Of a DNA stretch of 34,011 bases, positions 8,140 to 16,443 are shown in pieces. Under the pieces are notes generated by a model, which searched no databases, had not been told where the DNA came from, and saw nothing but the letters and a program-made list of their open reading frames with translations. The translations under genes were made by a program, and so were the position numbers. How positions within the stretch are numbered: the first letter of the stretch is position 1; every line of letters starts with the position of its first letter. The stretch is taken from NCBI GenBank assembly GCA_937127285.1, contig CAKZLV010000039.1, positions 1 through 34,011 on the forward strand, given 5' to 3'. Source of the DNA: an uncultured Bacteroidota bacterium. GTDB lineage: Bacteria; Bacteroidota; Rhodothermia; Rhodothermales; Salinibacteraceae.

Positions 8140-8195
8140 CCCGACACCGGATGCCGATACCGGATGACCCGACACCGGTTGCCCGAAATCGGATC
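8140..8195. repeat. Degenerate array, about 4 x 14 bp
   Basis: Units of the form CCCGACACCGGATG with several differences between copies; one copy is a base short. It lies in the 272-bp spacer between the pseudopilin-like gene and the DUF3822-like gene. The rest of that spacer has only a weak GC hairpin (8054-8077) after the upstream stop codon. Confidence 0.6.
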
Positions 8196-8317
8196 GGGGC
8201 CGTCGGCCGGTTCGTGGGACGGCCGGTCCTCATTTTCTGGTCCCGTATTCCGGGTCCATTCGAGTCCCGCCGCGATCCGCGTCACCAACTCTACTGCGGC
8301 AGCGAATCCGTGATATT

Positions 8318-9241
8318 ATGAGCGAGGCGGTCTCTGCAGGGATCCAGATTCAGGGGGCCGACCTCCGGTATGCAGAGGTTGGGTTCGGCGAATCCGGCCA
8401 TCGACTCGTGCGCATCGAGCGGTCGCGCCTCGATTTCGACGCGGCGCACGAACTCCTCCACCGCGACGCCCCGCGCCGCACCGACCGCATCGGGTACGCG
8501 CTCAAAGAGATGATGACGGGCACGGAGGCCGAGTCGCTGCGTCTGACGGTGCACCCGCCCGACGCCTACGGGTTCTTCACCCCGATCGAGGCCGACCTGC
8601 CGGTTCGCGAGCGGAAGCTGTCGCTGCTGCACCACGCCGCACTCGTCACCGGGGCGCGGTCGCCTCGGGACTTCCACCTGAGCACGAAGACGGTGCGAAC
8701 GGCGCAGGACAGCGATGGGGATTCTCTGATGTGGGTGCACGTTCTGGCGGTGCCGGGATCCATTCAAGACCGGGTGCAGGCCGTGGTCGATCGCTTGCCG
8801 GTCGGGTCGTTTTCCTGGATGCTCAGCACCGAGGCGGCCTCGCAGGTAACGGCGCGCATCGAGTTGACGGGCGTCACCCAGGAGCAGGCCCTGCGCCCCT
8901 TTACCCTCGCGGTGGGATCGTACGAATCGTTCACGGAGTTCACGCTCTCGCGCGACCGGCAGTGGTATCACAGCCACTACGCACCACGAGCCGACACCGT
9001 CTCCGACCGGGCCTACTACGCCGTCGGCCTGCTCAACCGGCTCGACGTTCCGCTCCATGCCGTCGGACGGCTGTTCATCTACGGGCGCCGCGTCGACGCA
9101 GAGGCGTACGAGCCGTTCGAATCGATCTTCGGCATCCAGCCGGAACCCCTCGACCCGTTCCGCGCCGTCGACCCGCTCGACGCCGAGCTGTCCGGTATCG
9201 AGCCCACCGCCTTCGTACCGTGCATCGGGGCGGCAATGTAG
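8318..9241 (+). CDS. DUF3822-like protein (possible PilM/actin-like fold)
   Basis: A 307-residue cytoplasmic protein with no signal peptide or membrane helix. The start ('GIQIQGADLRYAEVG') and a later segment ('RAYYAVGLLNRLDVPLHAVGRLFIYGR') resemble the layout of DUF3822 proteins of Bacteroidota, which are usually encoded next to rsmD and are thought to share the ASKHA/PilM-type fold. Position supports this: rsmD follows on the same strand 222 bp downstream. Sequence similarity is weak by eye and the assignment rests largely on gene order. Its role is unknown; no catalytic motif is visible. The pseudopilin-like gene upstream is of interest because PilM-type proteins work with pilin machineries. 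Confidence 0.65.
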   Translation: MSEAVSAGIQIQGADLRYAEVGFGESGHRLVRIERSRLDFDAAHELLHRDAPRRTDRIGYALKEMMTGTEAESLRLTVHPPDAYGFFTPIEADLPVRERKLSLLHHAALVTGARSPRDFHLSTKTVRTAQDSDGDSLMWVHVLAVPGSIQDRVQAVVDRLPVGSFSWMLSTEAASQVTARIELTGVTQEQALRPFTLAVGSYESFTEFTLSRDRQWYHSHYAPRADTVSDRAYYAVGLLNRLDVPLHAVGRLFIYGRRVDAEAYEPFESIFGIQPEPLDPFRAVDPLDAELSGIEPTAFVPCIGAAM

Positions 9242-9463
9242 CCGTCGCCGGCGGATCGTTGCTGGATCTCCCGCCGGAGTGCCCGGCGCATCCCGGGGCG
9301 CACCCGCTTCGGTCGAGATTCACCGGCCTCTCGTTCGGGAGGTCCCGGCTCCGGGAACGTTCAATGGGCCGTTCGGCTACCTCCATTGCGGAGGAGGGAA
9401 GAAGCTGCTTCGGCGTCTGCGCTCCCCGCAGCAGGCACTCTTTCTCAGGTTTTCCCCGTTGCC

Positions 9464-10306
9464 ATGCGAATCATTGCCGGAACCTACCGCGGACACGGAT
9501 TGATCTCCCCGGACGGACACGAAACGCGGCCGTCCACGGGCCGCACCCGGGAGTCGCTGTTCGGTCTGGTAGACGCTCGGATCTATCTGGACGGCGCCGA
9601 AGTCCTGGATCTCTTCTCCGGAACCGGCGCGTTGGGGCTGGAGGCAGTCAGCCGCGGCGCGGCCCTCGTTACCTTCGTCGAACGAGACCGCGAGGTGCTG
9701 GGCCTCGCTCAGCAAAATGCCGAGAAGCTGGGCGTGGAAGACCGCTGCATCTTTATCCCGGGCGATGCCGTCGACTACCTGCGCCACTACAGCGGCCCGG
9801 CGCTGGACTTGATTATGGCCGATCCGCCGTACAAGCTCGACGCGATGCGCGAGCTGCCCGAACTCGCCCTCCCGCACTTGAAGGACGACGGCGTGCTCAC
9901 CCTCGAGCACAGCACCCACGACTGGTTCGACGAGCACCCCCACCTCATGACGAGCCGGCAGTACGGCCGGACGGTGGTGAGCCTCTTCCGGCCGCCGCTG
10001 CCCCCTGCCGACGACGCCGACGACGAAGCAACTCCGTCGAACGACGACGCCGGGTGGAACGACTACGAAGCACCGGCCGCCCCGCCGGAGGACGCCGTTC
10101 CCGCCGCCGGCGAGGCCGACTCCGCCCCCGAACCGGCCGCGGCGAGCGGAACGTCGGAAGCGGCCTCCCCGGAAGCGGCCTCCCCGGAAGTGGCCCCCTC
10201 GAACGCCCCCCCTTCCGGCACAGCCCCCTCGAACGATCCGGCCGATTCGTCCGACGAAGACGCCGCGTCGGGAGCCCCGCCGCATGCTGCCCGCCCGGCC
10301 GAATAG
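9464..10306 (+). CDS. rsmD: 16S rRNA (guanine966-N2)-methyltransferase RsmD, with long acidic tail
   Basis: RsmD methylates G966 of 16S rRNA during 30S assembly using S-adenosylmethionine. Motifs: N-terminal 'MRIIAGTYRGHGL', 'RPSTGRTRESLF' (about 22-33), the SAM-binding loop 'DLFSGTGALGLE' (49-60) and the catalytic 'DPPY' (120-123). The start at 9464 fits the family N-terminus; the ORF-track start at 9386 adds 26 unrelated residues. The methyltransferase ends near residue 178. A tail of about 100 residues rich in Ala, Pro, Ser, Asp and Glu follows, partly made of in-frame 15-bp repeats; most RsmD proteins lack such a tail. coaD follows, a common pairing in bacteria. Confidence 0.93.
   Translation: MRIIAGTYRGHGLISPDGHETRPSTGRTRESLFGLVDARIYLDGAEVLDLFSGTGALGLEAVSRGAALVTFVERDREVLGLAQQNAEKLGVEDRCIFIPGDAVDYLRHYSGPALDLIMADPPYKLDAMRELPELALPHLKDDGVLTLEHSTHDWFDEHPHLMTSRQYGRTVVSLFRPPLPPADDADDEATPSNDDAGWNDYEAPAAPPEDAVPAAGEADSAPEPAAASGTSEAASPEAASPEVAPSNAPPSGTAPSNDPADSSDEDAASGAPPHAARPAE
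10156..10200. repeat. In-frame 3 x 15 bp repeat in the RsmD tail
   Basis: Unit GGAAGCGGCCTCCCC; two identical copies and one diverged copy, encoding a repeating Glu-Ala-Ala-Ser-Pro pattern. Confidence 0.9.
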
Positions 10307-10424
10307 CCTCCCGTCCAGCCCTCCGGTTGCTGCCGGCACGGCATGAATGCACGCCGCCGGCGGCGGTACAGGAAAAGCGCTGCCGGGAGCGCCCAGATCC
10401 TTTTCCCAACGTCTCTTCGCCCCG

Positions 10425-10919
10425 ATGTCCTCCACGCTCGCTCTCTACCCCGGCACGTTCGATCCGTTCACGTACGGCCACCGGGACGTTCTGGAGCGAG
10501 CCCTCCGCGTGTTCGACTACGTCGAGGTAACGGTCGGCGTCAACGCGGAAAAGCAGACGCTCTTCACCACCGACGAGCGCATCGAGCTGATAGAAGACTG
10601 CACCGAAGACCTCGCCGGCGTCCGCGTCGCTTCGCACGAGGGGCTTATCGTCGATCGCGCCCGCGACCTCGGAGCCGACGCGCTCGTTCGCGGCCTGCGT
10701 CAGGTGAGCGACTTCGACTTTGAGTTTCGGATGGCGTTTGCAAACCGAAAACTGTGCCCGGAAATCGAGACCATCTTCCTGATGACCTCTGAGGAATACG
10801 CCCTCATCAGTTCGACGATGGTTCGCGACGCCCATCGGTGGGACGGCGACGTATCGAAGTTCGTGCCGCCCCCGGTGGTTGACGCCCTCCGGGCAAAGAA
10901 GACGGAAACAGCCGAATAG
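10425..10919 (+). CDS. coaD: Phosphopantetheine adenylyltransferase CoaD
   Basis: CoaD transfers AMP from ATP to 4'-phosphopantetheine, the penultimate step of coenzyme A synthesis. The nucleotidyltransferase motif 'GTFDPFTYGH' (a TxGH site) is at residues 10-19, followed by 'LVRGLRQVSDFDFEFRMAFANRKL' and 'TIFLMTSEEYALISSTMVRD', all typical of the family. Length from the ATG at 10425 is 164 residues, as usual. The longer ORF from 10347 adds 26 residues outside the family and is not used. It lies 118 bp after rsmD and is probably cotranscribed with it. Confidence 0.95.
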   Translation: MSSTLALYPGTFDPFTYGHRDVLERALRVFDYVEVTVGVNAEKQTLFTTDERIELIEDCTEDLAGVRVASHEGLIVDRARDLGADALVRGLRQVSDFDFEFRMAFANRKLCPEIETIFLMTSEEYALISSTMVRDAHRWDGDVSKFVPPPVVDALRAKKTETAE

Positions 10920-10939
10920 CCGCCGCGACCGGCGCCGAG

Positions 10940-10987
10940 TCCGCACCCCTCGACGTCTGCACCCCTCGACGTCTGCACCCCCCGACG
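10940..10987. repeat. Tandem array, 3 x 16 bp
   Basis: Unit TCTGCACCCCTCGACG, with one or two base changes between copies, filling much of the 110-bp spacer between coaD and the aminotransferase gene. The 16-bp period would break a reading frame, in line with non-coding status. Confidence 0.9.
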
Positions 10988-11029
10988 TCCGCTTCGCCCC
11001 TGTCCCGATTCATCAACCCTCCCTTTTTG

Positions 11030-12238
11030 ATGTCCACTGCACAGATTCGCCTCAACGACCGCGTGGCGGCGATGCAGCCGTCGGCCACGCTCGCCATGAA
11101 GTCGCGCGCCGCCGAGATGCGGCGACAGGGTCACCCGGTGGTGGCGCTCAGCGCCGGCGAGCCCGACTTCGACACGCCTGCACCCATCGCGAAGGCCGGA
11201 ATGCAGGCCATCCAAGACGGGTTTACGCACTACACGGAGAACCCCGGCATGCAGGCGCTTCGGGAAGCGATCGCCGAGAAGCTGGAGCGGGAGAACGACC
11301 TGCGGGTCTCGCCGGACCAGATCGTCTGCTCGAACGGAGCGAAGCAATCCATCGCCCTGGCCGTGCATGCGCTGTGCGACGAAGGGGACGAGGTCTTGAT
11401 CCCCGCTCCCTACTGGGTCAGCTATCCGGAGATGGCGCGCTTCGCCGGGGCGACCCCGCAGGTCGTCCACACCGCGGTCGATCACGACTACAAGCTTTCC
11501 CCCGAGCGCCTCGACGAGGCGCTGACCGAGCGCACCCGGCTGTTCATCCTCTGCTCGCCGTCCAACCCCACGGGGGCGGTGTACAGCGCCGACGAGCTGG
11601 AGGCGCTCGCCGACGTGCTTCGGCGCTACGACGACGTCCTCGTCCTCTCCGATGAAATCTACGAGTACGTTCTCTACGGCGCCGACCACGTCGCCTTCGG
11701 GTCGCTGCCGGGAATGCGCGACCGCACGATCACCGTCAACGGGTTCTCGAAAGGCTTTGCCATGACGGGCTGGCGCCTCGGCTACCTGGCTGCTCCGACC
11801 CCCATCGCCGACGCCTGCGCCAAGATTCAGGGACAGTTCACGTCGGCGCCGTCGAGCATTTCCCAAAAGGCCGGCGTGGCGGCGTACGAGATGGGGTCGG
11901 GGCCGGTCGACGACATGGTGGCGGCCTTCCGGGAGCGCCGCGACGTTGTGGTCGACCGTCTTCGCTCGCTGGAGGGCGTTCAATGCCCGATGCCGCAGGG
12001 GGCGTTTTACGTCTACCCGGACGTGTCCTCGTACTTCGGGGCCGAAACCCCCGGCGGAGAGACGATCAAAGACAGCAGCGACCTCTGCTTCTACCTGCTG
12101 GAGGAGCACCACGTGGCCCTCGTTCCCGGCACCGCGTTCGGCGCGGCCGACGGCCTCCGCATTTCGTACGCCTCCTCGATGGACGATCTAAAGACGGGGC
12201 TCGACCGCATCGAGGCCGGGCTGGAGGCTCTTCGGTAG
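11030..12238 (+). CDS. aspC: Aspartate aminotransferase (class I, PLP-dependent)
   Basis: A 402-residue fold-type I aminotransferase close to the thermophile/Bacillus type aspartate transaminase: 'VVALSAGEPDFDTP' (37-50), 'SNGAKQSI' for phosphate binding, 'PAPYWVSYPEM', 'PSNPTGAVY' with the substrate-binding Asn, 'LSDEIYEYVLY' with the ring-contacting Asp/Tyr, 'NGFSKGFAMTGWRLGY' with the PLP lysine at 241, and a C-terminal 'LRISYASS' carrying the carboxylate-binding Arg. It interconverts aspartate and 2-oxoglutarate with oxaloacetate and glutamate; some members also act on prephenate. The start is ATG at 11030; the track begins one codon earlier at TTG. It follows coaD on the same strand. Confidence 0.92.
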   Translation: MSTAQIRLNDRVAAMQPSATLAMKSRAAEMRRQGHPVVALSAGEPDFDTPAPIAKAGMQAIQDGFTHYTENPGMQALREAIAEKLERENDLRVSPDQIVCSNGAKQSIALAVHALCDEGDEVLIPAPYWVSYPEMARFAGATPQVVHTAVDHDYKLSPERLDEALTERTRLFILCSPSNPTGAVYSADELEALADVLRRYDDVLVLSDEIYEYVLYGADHVAFGSLPGMRDRTITVNGFSKGFAMTGWRLGYLAAPTPIADACAKIQGQFTSAPSSISQKAGVAAYEMGSGPVDDMVAAFRERRDVVVDRLRSLEGVQCPMPQGAFYVYPDVSSYFGAETPGGETIKDSSDLCFYLLEEHHVALVPGTAFGAADGLRISYASSMDDLKTGLDRIEAGLEALR

Positions 12239-12413
12239 AAGCGCGGGCCGTACCCGGCCCTCCGGATCACAGATCCTCGGACCCCAGGCCCGACGCGTCA
12301 AGAACCCGGAAAGGGGGCCGCGCGACGCCCGCGGCCCGGCACGCGTCGAACCCCCGCCGGGGCTTCGCGTTAGGCGTAGGTCCGTGTCTGCACACGGGCT
12401 CCCGTCGTCCCCG

Positions 12414-13733
12414 ATGCATCGTCCCCTCCGCCCGGCTGTGGAACCCCGCCCCTCAAACGCCGATTCGTCGCCGACCGCCCCGCAGACGACCGACGCGCCG
12501 TCGCCCCCCGAAGCGTCGCCCCCCGAAGCGTTGCCCTCCGAAGCGTCGCGCGACCGGCCCTGGCTGCACCTTCTTCTCTTTGCCCTCGCCCTCGTCTCGA
12601 CGATCTGGGCCGGGGGCGACTGGGCCAGCCGGCTCCTCTACTACAACGGGGAGGCGGCCTGGCTGGCCTTTGCAGATACCCACCAGAACCACGGCGCCTG
12701 GGTCTACCTGTTCAACACCGGATTCCTGTTCGACGGCCTCCGGTACGCCGTCGCCCTGCTCGGATTCCTGACCGTCCACGAGTTCGGGCACTACTTTACG
12801 GCCCGCTATCACCGCATCGACACCTCGCTGCCGTACTACATCCCGTTTCCGTTCAACGGAATCGGGAATTTCGGGGCGGTCATTCGAATCCGGGAGGCGA
12901 TCCCGTCGATGCGCTCTCTGTTCGACATCGGGGTGTCCGGGCCCCTGGCCGGCTTCGTCGTGGCGCTCGGGGCACTGCTCTACGCCTTCGCAACGCTGCC
13001 CGGCCCTGAGTATCTGCTCGATCAACCCGGGCACGAAGCACTGAAAGCCTACATCCGTCAGCACGGCACCTTCCCGTCGACGCATCCGGAGCCCGAACCC
13101 GGCACCCTGGTCATCGTCGTGGGGCAGACGCCTCTCTACTGGATGCTGTCCCAGTTCTTCCCTCACGTCCCGCCGATGTATGAGATGTACCATTATCCGG
13201 TTCTCTTCGCCGGATGGCTGGGCCTGTTCTTCACTGCGCTCAACCTGCTCCCGGTCGGGCAGCTCGACGGCGGACACGTTTTGTACGCGCTCTTCGGCCG
13301 AGCCTGGCACCGGCGCCTGGCCCGCGGATTCGTGATGATTCTTCTTCTCTCCGGAGGGATCGGGTTCATCGAATGGATCCAGGAGATGGACCTGGGCGCC
13401 ACCACGAACGCGCTCGCCTGGCCAGCCCTGGCCGGCATCCTCTACGGCTACATGCGCCGAACCTTCGGGTCGAACCGGTCGGCGGCGCTCCTCGCTCTGG
13501 CGGCTCTCCTTACCGGCGTGGGCATCGCCGACGCCGTCGGTCCCCCGCTGACCGGCTACGGATACCTCGGCTGGCTGATCTGGACGCTGCTCATCGTGTT
13601 TCTCGTCCGCGTCGAACACCCCCCGGTCCTCAACGAAGACCCCCTTACCCCGCGGCGACGCCTGCTCGGGTACGCAGCCATCGTCATTTTTCTGTTGTGC
13701 TTCAGCCTGCAACCCCTCTCCGTCATGAGTTGA
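12414..13733 (+). CDS. M50-family membrane zinc protease (site-2 protease type)
   Basis: Intramembrane metalloprotease with the zinc site HEFGH (122-126) inside a hydrophobic helix and the second motif 'NLLPVGQLDGGH' (about 277-288), which supplies the Asp ligand. Hydrophobicity suggests at least seven membrane helices; three or more lie after the second motif, including the last at 'LLGYAAIVIFLLCFSLQPL'. I prefer the ATG at 12414 over the GTG at 12384; neither has a ribosome site. The first 45 or so residues form a Pro/Ser/Ala-rich cytosolic tail with a 15-bp in-frame repeat. No PDZ domain is seen, so it is not a standard RseP. Substrate is unknown and nearby genes give no anti-sigma factor. 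Confidence 0.88.
   Translation: MHRPLRPAVEPRPSNADSSPTAPQTTDAPSPPEASPPEALPSEASRDRPWLHLLLFALALVSTIWAGGDWASRLLYYNGEAAWLAFADTHQNHGAWVYLFNTGFLFDGLRYAVALLGFLTVHEFGHYFTARYHRIDTSLPYYIPFPFNGIGNFGAVIRIREAIPSMRSLFDIGVSGPLAGFVVALGALLYAFATLPGPEYLLDQPGHEALKAYIRQHGTFPSTHPEPEPGTLVIVVGQTPLYWMLSQFFPHVPPMYEMYHYPVLFAGWLGLFFTALNLLPVGQLDGGHVLYALFGRAWHRRLARGFVMILLLSGGIGFIEWIQEMDLGATTNALAWPALAGILYGYMRRTFGSNRSAALLALAALLTGVGIADAVGPPLTGYGYLGWLIWTLLIVFLVRVEHPPVLNEDPLTPRRRLLGYAAIVIFLLCFSLQPLSVMS
12501..12545. repeat. In-frame 3 x 15 bp repeat in the M50 protease tail
   Basis: Unit TCGCCCCCCGAAGCG, third copy diverged, encoding Ser-Pro-Pro-Glu-Ala repeats. Confidence 0.9.
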
Positions 13734-13820
13734 GCAAGCCGCAGGCGCCCCGGCCGCCGTCCCCCCGATCCTCGACTGGCTTTTGCCCGACGGAAGTGCT
13801 TTCTTGATCGCCGAGCGCCT

Positions 13821-14474
13821 GTGCCACACACGCCGCCCTGCACGTTCCCACGAACTTCCCGTCCGCCCTTTCTCTGCCGGATCTCCGGTTCCTTGCGCCC
13901 TCTCATCCGCCCGTTCGCTTCCGTGACCGATCGGCCTCGCTCTGACTGTTCGACCGACCATGCGCCTCCCCGCTCGTCGGTCCGATCAACGCCTCCCTTC
14001 CCCTCGGCCGGGAGTGCGTGGACGCCCCGGTTGCTCCTGGCCGCGACCGTGGCGGTGCTGCTCGTTGTGAGCGCGTGCGATGAAACCCCCGGCCCGCAAC
14101 CGCTCGACCGGCAGCCGCCGCGGGTGGTGGCCATGGACTATGCACCGGACAGCATCCGGGCGTCGGACCTTCCTCCCGAGCAGGTGCAGGATTCGGTCCT
14201 GCAAGCTCCCCTCGCCATCAACGCCCGAGTCCGCGACCCCGACGGCGACCTCTCCGCCGTTCTCTTCACCCTCGAGCCCGCCGCCGCTCCGCAGGCAACG
14301 GCCGTGGGTACGCTCCGCGTCCAGTCGGGAGCCGAGGACCTCTACGCCGTGCGGGCTGCGGTCAGCCTGCCGGCCGTCGAAGAACGCTACACCCTCCGGG
14401 TCTACGCCGTCGATACAGACAGCCTCTTCAGCAATCAAGCAGTCGGCCAGATTCGCGTTCTGCCGTCGCAGTAG
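13821..14474 (+). CDS. Predicted lipoprotein with Ig-like domain
   Basis: The frame holds a lipoprotein signal: hydrophobic stretch 'LLLAATVAVLLVVSAC' ending in a lipobox with the Cys at about residue 86 of the ORF. The mature part of about 130 residues has beta-rich text ('INARVRDPDGDLSAVLFTLEP', 'YTLRVYAVDTDSLFSNQAVGQIRVLP') that looks like one Ig-like or cadherin-like sandwich. The start is uncertain: the ATG at 13821 leaves about 70 residues before the hydrophobic core, too long for a signal peptide, and GTG at 13923 is a closer candidate. It precedes the propeller gene and PorV-like gene on the same strand, suggesting a shared envelope role. Function is unknown. Confidence 0.65.
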   Translation: MPHTPPCTFPRTSRPPFLCRISGSLRPLIRPFASVTDRPRSDCSTDHAPPRSSVRSTPPFPSAGSAWTPRLLLAATVAVLLVVSACDETPGPQPLDRQPPRVVAMDYAPDSIRASDLPPEQVQDSVLQAPLAINARVRDPDGDLSAVLFTLEPAAAPQATAVGTLRVQSGAEDLYAVRAAVSLPAVEERYTLRVYAVDTDSLFSNQAVGQIRVLPSQ

Positions 14475-14661
14475 GAGACCGCGCCCGCCGCGGGGCGGGG
14501 AGGGGGCCGACCGGTTCGTGTACGCTCCGTGAGACGGCGGGCCCGCACCCATCCGCCGCGGCCCGCGTTTCCGCAGCAGGCCGCGTTCGCTCGCCTCGGC
14601 GCCGTGGGCCGCCCCTGCCGAAGACCGGCCGCATCTGTTTCTTGAACCCATCTTCAATTGC

Positions 14662-16353
14662 ATGCACCGCATCGTCTGGATGGTTCTGCTCCTCACCGCC
14701 GGCGCCTGGGCCGCCTCTTCGCGGCCGGCCGCCTCGCAACCGACCTCGTCGACGAAGGCGGCCCCGAACGGATGGAAACAGCAGGCCGAGCACCTTCAGC
14801 CGCTGCGCGGCCCCTCCAGCAACTTCATCCAGAGCACCGCCGCCGCCGGCGACTCGCTCTGGCTCGGCCCCGTCCTCACGCTCTACCTCGACCGGGCGGC
14901 CGAGCGAACGGCGGCCCCCGGGTGTGCCGATTCTCCGGAGGAGGACGCCCGCGACTGCTTCCTTCAGGTCGACGCCCCGGCCTTCACCGAGTCCAACAAC
15001 GTCGTGTTCGGCCTCGACGTCGCCTCCGCAGATACGATCTGGGCCGGGCTCGCCTTCGCCACCCGCGACGGCACGGCCGGGGCGGGTGGATTTCTGGTCT
15101 CGCGCGACGGCGGGGCGACGTTCGAGCGCACCCGGGCTCAGCTCGACGGCGCGGCCGACACGCTCGTCACCTACGGCGCCAACGCGCTTCCCGCCATCCC
15201 CATCGTCGAGGAGGCCAACTCCGCTCCGCAGGCGATCGACCGAAACCCTCGAACGGGGCGCGTGTGGGTGGCCGGAGGGCAGAGCGGGCTCCGCTGGAGC
15301 GAAGACGGCGGCCAGACCTGGCAGCGTGCCGTCCTCCCGCCCGATACCAGCACAGCCATCACCCCCGCGCAGGACCTGAGCTTTACCGTCGGTCCTCCCG
15401 TCGACGCCGACCGCGGGTTCTTGAACCACGTCGCCTTCAGCGTGCTGGTGGATGAACGAGGCGTCGTCTGGGCCGGTACCCCCGACGGCCTCAACCGCTC
15501 CGACTCGCTGTTCGCCGGGGGCGGGCGGTCGTGGCAGCACCTCCGGTTCGACGGCCGCCTGGACGGGCTGACCGGGGCGAGCGTCGTCGCCCTGGCGGAG
15601 CAGCCCCGCCCCGACCGCCGCAACCCGGTCTGGATGGCCTCCTGGGCCGGCGGGGGGCGCGACACCGATCGGCCGGAGCGGTTCGGCGTCACCGTCACGG
15701 ACGACGGCGGGGAGACCTACCGGCAGGCCCTGATCGGCGAGCAAGTCTTCGACTTCGCCTTTCGGGGCCGAACCGTCTACGCCGCCGCCGGCCAGAGCGG
15801 TCTCTTCGTCTCCGGCAACGGCGGGCGGCGATGGAGATCCGTGGCCACCTTCCCGCTCAGCGATGCCTCCGACACGCAGACGCTCCCCCGCGACGTGCAG
15901 GTCCGATCGGTGAGTACGACGTCCGAGGCACTTTGGCTCGGCACCAGCGACGGGCTGCTGCGTCTGCCCCGACCGGCGGAGTCGGATCTCCTCCGCGGAG
16001 AGGCGCCGACGTGGACGCTCTTCCGAACCCTCGTGCCGGTCAACCCGGAGACGCCCACCGACGCGGCCCCCGACGTGGAGACCTACGCCTATCCCAACCC
16101 GTTCTCTCCGGCCGACGCCGACGTCGTGCGGATTCGCATCGAACTGGAGGAGGCGACGGCTGTCGATGTGTCCATCCTGGATTTCGGAATGAACCGAGTC
16201 CGCACCTTCACGCGACGCCTGGATGCCGGCCAGCAAGAGGTGGTCTGGGACGGCACGGACGAACGCGGCCTCCGCCTGCCCAACGGGCCCTACTTCTACA
16301 CGGTTGACACCGGCAGCCAGACCGTTCGGGGCAAGATTCTGCTCGTCGAATGA
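14662..16353 (+). CDS. Secreted beta-propeller protein with T9SS-like C-terminal domain
   Basis: A 563-residue exported protein. Residues 1-25 form a signal peptide ('MHRIVWMVLLLTAGAWAASS'). The body carries repeated Asp-box/BNR-like turns ('VSRDGGATFERT', 'WSEDGGQTWQRA', 'VTDDGGETYRQA', 'VSGNGGRRWRSV') and strands such as 'IWAGLAFATRDG', as in sialidase or photosystem-assembly-factor-like propellers. No catalytic residues are recognised. The last 90 or so residues start 'YAYPNPFSP' and continue 'VSILDFGMNRV', 'WDGTDERGLRLPNGPYFYTV', 'GKILLVE', a FlgD-Ig/type A sorting domain as used by type IX secretion. A PorV/PorQ-type gene follows 90 bp downstream. I infer a cell-surface or secreted protein; its ligand is unknown. 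Confidence 0.82.
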   Translation: MHRIVWMVLLLTAGAWAASSRPAASQPTSSTKAAPNGWKQQAEHLQPLRGPSSNFIQSTAAAGDSLWLGPVLTLYLDRAAERTAAPGCADSPEEDARDCFLQVDAPAFTESNNVVFGLDVASADTIWAGLAFATRDGTAGAGGFLVSRDGGATFERTRAQLDGAADTLVTYGANALPAIPIVEEANSAPQAIDRNPRTGRVWVAGGQSGLRWSEDGGQTWQRAVLPPDTSTAITPAQDLSFTVGPPVDADRGFLNHVAFSVLVDERGVVWAGTPDGLNRSDSLFAGGGRSWQHLRFDGRLDGLTGASVVALAEQPRPDRRNPVWMASWAGGGRDTDRPERFGVTVTDDGGETYRQALIGEQVFDFAFRGRTVYAAAGQSGLFVSGNGGRRWRSVATFPLSDASDTQTLPRDVQVRSVSTTSEALWLGTSDGLLRLPRPAESDLLRGEAPTWTLFRTLVPVNPETPTDAAPDVETYAYPNPFSPADADVVRIRIELEEATAVDVSILDFGMNRVRTFTRRLDAGQQEVVWDGTDERGLRLPNGPYFYTVDTGSQTVRGKILLVE

Positions 16354-16443
16354 CGCCTTCTCGTCCCACCCCGCTCGGCTCTCTCCCGCCTTCGCAACCC
16401 CGCCTGAACCCGCATGCCCCCGTCCCCGACACCGGCGATCGGA

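Noticed and set aside
8731-10530. 599-residue plus-strand ORF
   Set aside because: Overlaps the DUF3822-like gene, rsmD and part of coaD in another frame; Arg-rich without motifs.
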